NCBI RefSeq assembly: GCF_014633365.1
Contig: NC_068350.1
Span: 13,493,787 to 13,557,786, forward strand
Source: Diospyros lotus
Taxonomy: Eukaryota; Streptophyta; Magnoliopsida; Ericales; Ebenaceae
Reading direction: 5' to 3'
DNA length: 64,000 nucleotides
The translations under genes and the position numbers were made by a program. Position 1 is the first letter of the stretch; each line of letters starts with the position of its first letter. Positions 56,066-64,000 of this stretch are shown here, piece by piece. The notes under the pieces were generated by a model, which had not been told where the DNA came from, did no database searches, and was given only the letters and a program-made list of their open reading frames with translations.

Positions 56066-57097
56066 ATGGATCGAACGAAGAACTCGGATAAAGGCAAAGG
56101 TAAAGGAAAGGAGCCGGCGTCTTCAAGCCGTCCACCATCTCAACCGGGCCCTCAACTTCAACTTTTCAGTTCTGAGGGACAACAAGAAAGGTACTCCATT
56201 CATTTTGAGTCCCGAGAAGTACTTGAAGATCGTTATTTGGATTTATCGTTTCTAGAATCCATTGGTTTTCCATATATTCAAAATTTTAAGGACTTTGGTT
56301 GGTGGGATTTTTTAACAATTCATATATGCATATATGAAGATGCAGTTAGGGCTTTTTATTCAAATGCTGACAATACCTATCATAAGAGAAAGTCGGATAA
56401 AAAGTTTAGGACCAACATTGGGGATTTTCCTATGGAAATTACTTGGATGTTAATTCACGAACAGTTTAAAATTCCTTTGGATGGAGAGGACTATGCCTCT
56501 TGGACTCAAGATTTTGTTCGGGCTAGTAAAGAAGTCATAGGAGATGACTCTCTAACCACTAAAATCTCTGACACGTCAAGTATGGACTTGAACACAAGGA
56601 TTCTTCATCTTATCTGTTGTCAAATGCTCTATCCTAGGAATGGAAGCTTTTCTCTTGTTACAAGACTTGATCTGTGGCTGCTCCAATGCATTAAGGCCAA
56701 GAGAAGGCCAAATTTGTGTCTACTGATGATTAACTTGATGATAGACTCCTTCTCAACTAAAACTAGGTCTCTTCCCTATGGTATGGCAGTCAGTGTTTTA
56801 CTGGATAGTTTGGTTGGGAACATGGATAATGCTAGAAAAGTATATCTCAGCCCCTCTCAACACATCACTGACAAGACAACCATTAGAATTGGTTATGCAA
56901 ATAAAGATAGTGAATGGGTTAAAGCTGACAAACCTGAAAATCCTAGAAAGAAAAGGAGATCAGAAGGACCATCTTCATCTCATGAAGACCTAGTAGTCCA
57001 AGGAATGGCAGATTTGAAATTAGACATATCAAGAGTTGAAACCAGTTTGCAAGAATTTAGAGAAGAAGTCAGGTTAGACTTGCAAAGTCTCCATTAG
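56066..57097 (+). CDS. SIRE ORF3, putative plant transposon protein
   Basis: An intact 343-codon frame between pol and the 3' LTR. The basic, Gly/Lys/Ser-rich N-terminus (DKGKGKGKEPASSS) resembles a nuclear-localisation or unstructured segment. The body includes EDAVRAFYSNADNTYH, MEITWMLIHEQFKIPLDGED, LNTRILHLICCQMLYPRNGS and TRSLPYGMAVSVLLDSLVG, the pattern of the 'putative plant transposon protein' family found in retroelement third ORFs. A second basic patch (PRKKRRSEG, about residue 293) precedes a C-terminal coiled coil (LDISRVETSLQEFREEV). No signal peptide or membrane segment is seen, so it does not look like an envelope protein. Function unknown. It is the only unbroken gene of the element. 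Confidence 0.85.
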   Translation: MDRTKNSDKGKGKGKEPASSSRPPSQPGPQLQLFSSEGQQERYSIHFESREVLEDRYLDLSFLESIGFPYIQNFKDFGWWDFLTIHICIYEDAVRAFYSNADNTYHKRKSDKKFRTNIGDFPMEITWMLIHEQFKIPLDGEDYASWTQDFVRASKEVIGDDSLTTKISDTSSMDLNTRILHLICCQMLYPRNGSFSLVTRLDLWLLQCIKAKRRPNLCLLMINLMIDSFSTKTRSLPYGMAVSVLLDSLVGNMDNARKVYLSPSQHITDKTTIRIGYANKDSEWVKADKPENPRKKRRSEGPSSSHEDLVVQGMADLKLDISRVETSLQEFREEVRLDLQSLH

Positions 57098-57575
57098 TAG
57101 CAAGAAGACCTATATTCTTAGTTGGGGCACCTTATTCAGATGTTATCTTCTCAGTTTCCTCCACCTGCTGCATCTCCATCCATTCCATCAGTTGCCTCTC
57201 CTTCATCAGCTCAGTCTTCTCCTTCACCCATCTCTCCAGATGTTTAGATGATGCCCTCATCATACATTCCACTTTACTTTTGCCTTAGGTATGCTTATTT
57301 TAGCAGATTTACTAGTTGTTTTTGTTCTATGGTTTGTTGAACTCAAGCATCACTTTATGAATGAATGTTTTAATATTGACATTTTTTTGTTATTTAATGT
57401 ATGTTTCAATCTGGCTGAATGGTTTAGTTGAATTTCTATGTACAGCTTGGTTTAAGGGGGAGCCTTAGTGTGTTTCAAAAAGGGGGAGTATTCTTTTTAT
57501 TTGATATTGACAAAAAAGGGGAGATAAAATGATGAATTGATTTTCATAATTGTTCATAATTGTTTTGTCATCATC
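57098..57575 (+). other. 3' noncoding region of the SIRE element
   Basis: It follows ORF3, with Ser/Pro-rich coding-like sequence directly after the stop (57125-57245), then AT-rich DNA. Short AAAGGGGGAG-like purine tracts recur near 57455, 57480 and 57515 before the true tract. Confidence 0.6.
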
Positions 57576-57589
57576 AAAAAGGGGGAGAT
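57576..57589 (+). other. Polypurine tract of the SIRE element
   Basis: AAAAAGGGGGAGAT directly precedes the 3' LTR start TGATATTTT. Confidence 0.92.
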
Positions 57590-58963
57590 TGATATTTTAC
57601 TCTTAGTAATAAAATGGTTTTGATAATGACTATATGAAAATCAATCTCTACAATATGGATTATATAAATGAGAAAATAACTTTTAATATGTGAATTGTGA
57701 AGTAAGGTATGGATTATATGAATGAGAAAACAAATTTGTAATACATGAATTTTAAAGCAAAATATGAAATCCTATAGAAGAAATATTGAGTTTGGTTGAG
57801 TGATATTTATTTTAAAAATATACTTTTGATAATCTCAACTTGCTTTCAAAAAGATCAAAATGAGGATTTGTTAAAGTTTTCTATGTTTTCAAAGGATAAT
57901 CGACTATGTGTTTCATCCTGTTGACTATGCTTTAGAATAGTCGACTATGCTGTTAAGGATAGTCGACTATGTATAAGGATAGTCGACTATGCTGGTTTGA
58001 TATGTTGACTATGTGAGGCATCTGTCTACTATTTCTTAATCTGTAAGTAAGGATAGTCGACTATGGCTTTTCATCTGTCGACTATTTTTGTTCTGTAAAT
58101 TCAAAATTTTCTTCACATTTTCACATCTGTCGACTATACACTTGTATCTGTCGACTATGGGATTTTTGTATTAAAAGATAGTCGACTATCACTTTCTGGC
58201 TGTCGACTATGCTTAGCTTTATTTGATAAAATAGTCGACTAACCTATTTTCTCTGTCGACTATGTGTTTCACAGAAACTTATAACGGCTAGTTTTTGGTG
58301 CATTAAATGCTCGCCCAACCACCCACAACGGTCCAAATTTTGAACTTGCCCACCATCAACTATAAATAGGTGGTTGAAGACGCATTGAAGGCTGGAAAAT
58401 CATTAAATATCTTTATCTACCGTGCCTTCACTGTTACATCAAGCTTTTGATTTTCACTCTCTGTAATTCCACTTTAGAGGCTTTGATAACTTACTGTTCT
58501 ATTATTTTTTTTTAAGCCTCGATCATTTATTTAAAGAGAGAAATTGTAACTAAGAGTTGTAACTCTTAGATTCTCTATTTCATTGTTTATATTTTTTTTT
58601 TCCTAGCAGTAGCTAGAGGGCCCATTAAATTGGGAGGTTATACACTGCCTAGTCAAGCACTAGAGGACCTGCTCATATTGAGTAGGGGGTTTGATAGTGA
58701 TATTGGTTTAAAATCCTTAGTGGATAGCTAAGGTAGTGGACTAAGCTTGGAAGGCTGAACCACTATAAATCTCTGTCTTCACTGCCCTTCATCCTTTCTC
58801 TTTTATTTTTGCATCCTTGCACTTTTGACTTTGTTCTTCTTTATTGATAAGATTACACTTTTATTCCTTTTTATACGAAAGTATTTTCACTTCTCAAAAG
58901 AAATTTTTTTATATACCAATTCACCTCCCTCTTGATGTGTAACACATCAGCTCAATTCTATCA
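57590..58963 (+). repeat. 3' LTR of the forward SIRE-type element
   Basis: 1374 bp. It differs from the 5' LTR by scattered substitutions, a 20-bp tandem duplication that adds a GTCGAC palindrome (near 57965-57985) and a deletion of about 10 bp near 58040. The ATTTT duplication follows at 58964-58968. Confidence 0.96.
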
Positions 58964-58968
58964 ATTTT

Positions 58969-59033
58969 TTCTGCTATGCGTAAAAACTCGTCGTTTCCAA
59001 AGACCCAGGAAGGCACATCTGAGTAAAAAGAAG
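58969..59033. other. Host element DNA beside the SIRE insertion
   Basis: Continuation of the interrupted Tat-like element. No gene. Confidence 0.4.
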
Positions 59034-59400
59034 GATTTGACATACTCCCAACGGGGCTAGACCCCTCAGCAAAAACAAAGGATCAGATGTGATCCTCAGG
59101 GGGTCCGAACCCCCAGCAAAAACGAAGGATCAGATGCGATCCTCAAGGGGCCTGAACCCCCAGCGAAAACGAAGGATCGAATGCGATCCTCGGGGGGTCC
59201 GAACCCCCGGCAAAAACGAAGGATCAAATGTGATCCTCGGGGGGCCCGAACCCTTGGCAAACACAAAGGATCAGATATGATCCTCGAAAGGCCTAAACCT
59301 TCGACAGATATAAAAGGATTAGATATAACCCTCTCGAAGCTCAACCCCTCGAAGACGATACGGGGATCAGACGTGATCCTTGGGGGGCTGGAGCAAATGG
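59034..59400 (+). repeat. 47-bp minisatellite
   Basis: Seven or so copies, spaced 47, 47, 47 and 48 bp where clear (GATC at 59081, 59128, 59175, 59222, 59270). The unit has GGATCAGATGTGATCCTC, itself a near palindrome, and CCGAACCCCCGGCAAAAAC. The right-hand copies are more divergent. Confidence 0.9.
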
Positions 59401-59555
59401 CAAGATCAAGTTCTGCGATGAACAAAATAAACAGGGGTGGCAAAAATGAAGGATCAAGCCTAATCCCCAATGGTCTTTTCTTGTTCTCGATAAAAAGCAG
59501 AGAAGACAACAAAAAGGCAATAGCAAAAGAAAATTGTGCGAAAAATCAAAAATTG

Positions 59556-61879
59556 TTATTATTGCAACAACAGGTTTGAATACAAAAATATCTGCTCTAA
59601 AGAGGACAAGGCAGCAGCAACATCGAAGGGGATGGAGTCTACATCCAGGTTTGGGAAGCGCTCTTTGACGAGTTTCTTCATGTGCTCGAACCTGCCCCGA
59701 AGAACTTCTTCTAACTCCGCGGCATAAGCTTCGGAGCTTCGAAAATCCTTACAACCATTTTGAAAAGCCACTTGGGCATCCTTGAGGGCGGATTGGAGTT
59801 GGACATGAGCAGTGCGAAGGTCTTCCTTGCACCGGGAATAAGACTCCAGCGCCTCGACCTGTCCCTTCTTGGCATCCTTTAGCTCTAGAGTAAGCCTTTT
59901 TATATCCTCTTGAAGCTGGGTATTAACACCCTTCGTGGCGTCCAGTTCCTCCTCGAGCTGGGAATTGGCCTGATTAGCCTCAAGCATGTTTTTTTGGACT
60001 AACTCCAGATCCTCGCGCACTTGAGCTTCGGCTTCGTTGGCTAGTCGGGCATCTTCTTACGCCAGCTCAACAGACTTGGTCAAAATATGAACGCGGTGTT
60101 CAAGACTCGACAGTTGGGAGGAGAGGGACTCAAGCCCTCGGAGCCTTTCGACCTCGGACTCTAGGGAGGTGATCCGGGCGCGAAGTTCGGATTCTCGCCG
60201 AGAGACCAAACCTTGGAACTCGGTAAGGTTTTGAGGAAATGAAAACAGAACATGGGTTAAGACTCACTCGCATAAAAAAAATGGGGGTTCAAAAGAGGAA
60301 GGAACACGGTCATACCCTCAGAATCTCAGCGCAGTGGTCGGTTTCGTTTGGGGTTCGTAAGGTGCTCGGTAGGGTCAGAGCTATTGAGGGTGCATTGGTG
60401 GCTTCAGGAGCCGAAGTTCGGACGGAGTGGCAGCCGGGGAGGTGGTCTCTGTCCTGCGGCGTTTCGTCCGGCGTGCTAATATTTCCTTCGTTGATAACGC
60501 TGAAGCCTCTTCCAGCGAAGCCTCCCCCGTCAGCTCTGAACGCCCCGCTAGTACTAATGGCGTTAATATTCGTTTAAAAACCGAACTAATAGGGATGCTG
60601 GGAGACGTGGCAGTGGACTCCGTACCTGCCAAGGTTTGTTTTCTGTGCCTCTACACGAACTGTAGCAAGTACCTGTGCGATGGTTGCCAAATCATCTTCA
60701 GAAGGGATTGGTGGGGGTGCAGGCACGGTGGAGGTTTTCTGCTGCGCATTCAGGGGTTCTCTGGTCTGAGAAGCGAGGGGTTCGGAAGATGGGTCCTCCG
60801 AACCCCTAGTGGCGTTGCTCTTGGAAGCCTCTTGGAAGGTCCGAGAATCTCCCTCCACCACTCTTCGCGACCTAGAAGGTGTTGAGGGTTTCTTATTCTT
60901 CCTGCTCTTAGGGGCTCGCCCGGAAGGTACAGCCCTCTCCGACATCCTCTGGTTGCTGGGAGGTGCCGAAGGGCCCTTACTCCCAGGGAAGTCCAAAATC
61001 ATTCCCCCGGTGATAGGAGAATACGATATCTCCCAGAGCTCTTCAACTGAGAATGAGATAACGATAAAAATCAAATACAGAAAAAGGAAGAAGAGGATGA
61101 AGGAAGAAGAGCTCACAGTTTTCGCCGTCTAAGCCCGCCTTGGTAAGGCTAGGATTGGAAAGCCATCCCTCTTCCTAGTTCCGGCTGTTCTTCATAAGTT
61201 GACTGGCGAAATCTTTGACGGTCTCGACGCTCGGACGCTTGTGTTTGGTATCTAGAGTCCACTCATTGCAGACGAACCAGATTTCTTGAGAAGAGCCGGA
61301 TGGCCTAAGGCGGACGAAGACGAAGCGCTCTTGCCAATCATCAGAATCTTTCGACCTGCCAGATTGCAGGAGCATCGAAGCAGAAATCTCAAGTTCGGAG
61401 CGCTCCTTGCAGGCGAGGAGGCGGCCATCTTTCATGATTCGGGGGGAGATGGAGATCCACCCCCCTAGGTCGTGGTTGGTTGTGAAGAAGTAGTCGAAGA
61501 GGTCCTCGGATGGCTCAATCTTACCGATATGGCAAATAAGGAGGAAGCCCATCAGATATCGCCATCCGAAGGGGGACAGCTAGGCGGGAGCGATGGTAAG
61601 ATGTTGAAGTAAGGACATCACTCTTCTTCAGGGGGGAAGTCGAAAGCCCCTATCGAAAGCACACTTGTAAACGCAGAGGCAGCCAGCGACGGGATGGCAC
61701 GCTCGCAGGTGGCCATTGAACTCCACTTCCCACTCTTCGGGGACATTGTATTTTTCTCTGAACTGCTGACACTCCATCTGGCTCATCCATCGGCATGGAA
61801 TAGAGGCAGCAGGGTGCTTTTCCCACTCAATAAGCTCCGCACCGGCGGAGTTGAACTTCCCAGAATCAATTATCGCCAT
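59556..61879 (-). pseudogene. Putative gypsy-type transposon protein (PF04195-like)
   Basis: A reverse-strand, intron-containing gene of the 'putative gypsy-type transposon' class, from the ATG at 61879. The first part (MAIIDSGKFNSAGAELIEWE, VPEEWEVEF, CVYKCAFDRGFRLPP) and, after a frameshift and a TAG, GWRYLMGFLLICHIGKIEPS and SEDLFDYFFTTNHDLGGWIS make up the conserved domain. A likely intron lies near 61108-61050 (GTGAGC to CAG), and another near 60330-60215. The middle (60950-60390) is Ser/Pro-rich. The C-terminal part (60215-59559) is a long coiled coil (LEEELDATKGVNTQLQEDIK) ending RFPNLDVDSIPFDVAAALSS. A second stop lies at about 60058. GC content is well above the window average. Function unknown. 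Confidence 0.75.
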
Positions 61880-62149
61880 AGCAGAAAGGTAGTAGAAAAA
61901 GATGCGAAAAAAGGGAAAACGCTTATCGGCACAAGAAGAGCTAAAGCTGAAGGAAAGTCGAGTGGGAAAAGAAGTAAAGGGGGTGGAGAGTTCCTATTTA
62001 AACTGTAGGCGTAAGAGACCAAAGGGCGAGCAATAATGGGCATTAATTACCCCGGGCTGGTGGGGCTCGAAAGACGAAAAGGCTTTGGACAATGCATGGG
62101 GAAGGGATATCGCCGTTAAAACCAATCGACTCCCGTGCCCTCCAGACAC
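61880..62149 (-). other. Upstream region of the PF04195-like gene
   Basis: Holds a reverse-strand TTTAAATAGGAACTC at 61986-62000 that could serve as a TATA box about 110 bp before the ATG. A run of 18 A at 62155 lies just beyond. No gene. Confidence 0.4.
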
Positions 62150-62800
62150 GGGCAAAAAAAAAAAAAAAAAGAGAGAAAAATACGACCAACTCTCCGGACC
62201 TTATAGATATCAATCGACAAGAAGTTAGGAGGAGGAGCCTTGGGAGCTTTACCACTCCTCGAGTCCTTCAAACCAAAGAGCTCAAGAAGTGGGGAGCAAG
62301 TGATGAGGAGAATGCCCTCGGTCCCATAATTACGCCAATACCCCGGGCAGATATCTAGTGGCGGCTAGGACATATGTTTCGTAATAGGGAGTTTCCCCTG
62401 CGATCATCTCACTTAGATTTAGAAGACACGTAGCAGATAAGCATCACCACATCAATTGGATAGGCACTCAGTAAGGAAGTCTCCGAGGCCGTACGAACAG
62501 ACTAACTCGCCGAAGGTCACGGAGGCAGCAGCTATCCCGAACCCTTCGGAGACGGATGCCATTATGAAGTTGTTATCAGGAAGGCTCCAAGAAAAGCGAA
62601 GGGGAGATCCCGAAGATCTCTCTATGATCCCTATCCCGAGAAAAGGTTAAAAGGAGAAGGCGAGGTAAGAGGAATGGACTTCTTTTTCTTTTCTGGATAC
62701 CATTCAAGTAAATATATTGAATTCGGTTTAAGGGGAGAGATCTGACTTGATCATCAGAGATTGACCGAGGGAGCAAGTTCTCGTCTCCATTACAGGTACG
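62150..62800 (+). repeat. Probable 3' LTR of the Tat-like element
   Basis: The end reads CTGACTTGATCATCAGAGAT then ACCGAGGGAGCAAG and CTCCATTACAG, the usual U5 end of Tat-group LTRs. The start cannot be fixed, and no clear match to 48773-49300 exists, so the two may belong to different elements. Confidence 0.4.
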
Positions 62801-64000
62801 ACTGAAGAGGCAAGAAGGGAACGTATGGCTACCACTTTATAAGATTATCATCACTTGGCATCCATGCTAACTACGCACATGTGGAGATATGTCTATACGT
62901 ACCCAGGATTATCCTAACAATAATGATGGTGATCCCTAAAGATGTGTTTTATCATCTGTTGATTTGATTCATGAGTGATTGGAGATAAGCTAGCTCATTG
63001 GTGTGACTAGGGGCGATTCCCGTATCTAAGTTGATTGGACGACATGCTCATTAATTGGTGTGTGTTAAGGACTTTCAATGTTGGCTTTCCTTATAGGCTA
63101 AAGGGAATGCAAGGCGCGCAAGGAAATTTTTTTTACCATCAAATAACAAATCCCCTTAGTCCAAAATAATTTCATTCCCAATGTTGAGTTATAAAAATTT
63201 TACTGAGATTACTTATTTATCTTTTAGATAGAGCTACAGGAATGATAATTAAGTTGTCCATTTACTCATTTACATATTTATTTTAATAAAATTTTTAAAT
63301 AATTCTGATGCCTATATCTTAATTTGTGTACTTATTTTAATTTTTAATTAAATAATACACATCTATTAAAATACCCACTATCGTGGTTAGATAAAGACAT
63401 TTAGGCCCCAGTGGAACAATAATTGGAGACTTTTTGGAAAGGCTGCGTGATTAATCAGACCCAAAGCCCAACTTTATGGGTACTGAGCTGTTGCATTACA
63501 TTTTATAATAGAGAGTTGGGAAGTGTGATTCTTGGGGTCATCCCTCAGGCCTTCTTTCTCATATTATATTTGGAATAATAATTAGTTTCCTTCATAATCA
63601 CCCTCTTTATCTTTTTTTCGTCGTGGATCACGTTAACCCATGAAAGGAAATAACAAAGTATTGAGACACTCTTCGCTTATGAATTTTTTCTTTGTAATTG
63701 AGAAATTAATAATAAAGATAAAGAAAATTGTACACAATCATGGTTAGAATATATTCCAAACAAGAAACAAAAGTAGTCAGGCTTTGGCCCAGTTCTTCTT
63801 CGTCCTTTCCAGCTAGCAACTATAAGTAGGGGCTGGCTAGAATTGGGCTGCAGTGCCTGCGATTGTGAATGTGAATGTGATTTTTCGAATAATATGGGAA
63901 AATTTGAAGTAAAGCACAAATTTTAAACAAACTATAGAAATCAGTGCCTTTCCGTAAATACAATAATATAATATAATATAATATTTCAGTTTGGATGAGG
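62801..64000. other. Unassigned DNA at the right edge
   Basis: No gene, LTR or repeat family is recognised. 63961-63984 is a short ATAAT microsatellite. An 80-codon reverse frame at 63677-63919 has no family features. Confidence 0.5.

Larger units (their letters stand above)
49321..58963 (+). mobile_element. Complete SIRE/Maximus-type copia retrotransposon
   Basis: 9643 bp, LTRs of 1363 and 1374 bp starting TGATATTTTACTC and ending CAATT(T/C)TATCA, with identical target duplications ATTTT (49316-49320 and 58964-58968). The primer site, gag with two zinc knuckles, protease, integrase, RT, RNase H, a third ORF and a purine tract follow in order. The LTRs are nearly identical except for a 20-bp duplication and a small deletion, so this is the youngest large insertion in the window. 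Pol has about six stops or frameshifts, so it is not autonomous. Confidence 0.96.

Noticed and set aside
56066..57097. Retroviral-type envelope gene
   Set aside because: There is no signal peptide, transmembrane segment or cleavage site; the sequence fits the plant transposon-protein family instead.
60427..61132. Forward frames of 107-152 codons in the GC-rich region
   Set aside because: Antisense shadows of the reverse-strand PF04195-like gene, which has better motif support.
63677..63919. 80-codon reverse frame at the right edge
   Set aside because: No recognisable domain, no promoter or splice context, and a Ser/Leu-rich composition.

Overview
The window is plant nuclear DNA, most likely from a eudicot with a repeat-rich genome. 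It is AT-rich, it carries one plant-specific DUF247 gene, and the rest is plant transposon lineages (Athila, SIRE/Maximus-type copia, other Ty3/gypsy LTRs, a TRIM, and CACTA-like and TIR elements). I see no bacterial features, no CRISPR array and no ribosomal RNA gene. Lineage names come from reading translations by eye, not from database searches.

Layout. 1-2491: a reverse-strand copia element entering from the left edge, with its 5' LTR and primer-binding site but with gag missing. 2492-5044: AT-rich DNA with CACTA-like subterminal repeats. 5045-6535: a DNA-transposon-like element with arms of about 0.4 kb and a GC-rich interior. 6605-8019: the only intact host-type gene, a single-exon DUF247 protein with its own TATA box. 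8161-16454: a decayed copia element with 5-bp target duplication AGTTA, inserted 141 bp after the DUF247 stop codon.

17822-47700 is a nested cluster. The base layer appears to be a reverse-strand SIRE-type copia element, whose gag, protease, integrase and RT pieces lie at 46835-45631, 27281-25818 and 24199-24025. It is interrupted by gypsy pieces (18024-24030); by a copia solo LTR (24200-25817) that holds a complete 449-bp TRIM; and by a gypsy solo LTR (27282-45625, duplication GTTTG). That solo LTR is split by a 15.8-kb Athila element (28853-44627), which is itself split by another gypsy solo LTR (33060-35948, duplication ATTGG). The Athila element carries a nearly full-length, intronless cytokinin-activating-enzyme (LOG) homologue on the same strand as its pol, in the region where such elements sometimes carry an envelope-like gene.

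49321-58963 is a younger, complete SIRE-type copia element (duplication ATTTT) with gag, pol and an intact third ORF of 343 aa. Its LTRs hold an array of a GTCGAC-centred palindrome upstream of the TATA box. A second array of the same motif stands just before the third ORF. This element sits inside a GC-rich Tat-like element (48773-62800) that carries a reverse-strand, apparently intron-containing pseudogene of the 'putative gypsy-type transposon' family and a 47-bp minisatellite. 62801-64000 shows nothing identifiable.

Apart from DUF247 and the third ORF of the forward SIRE element, every coding region is broken by stops or frameshifts. The window is therefore mainly a record of successive retrotransposon insertions around one plant gene.
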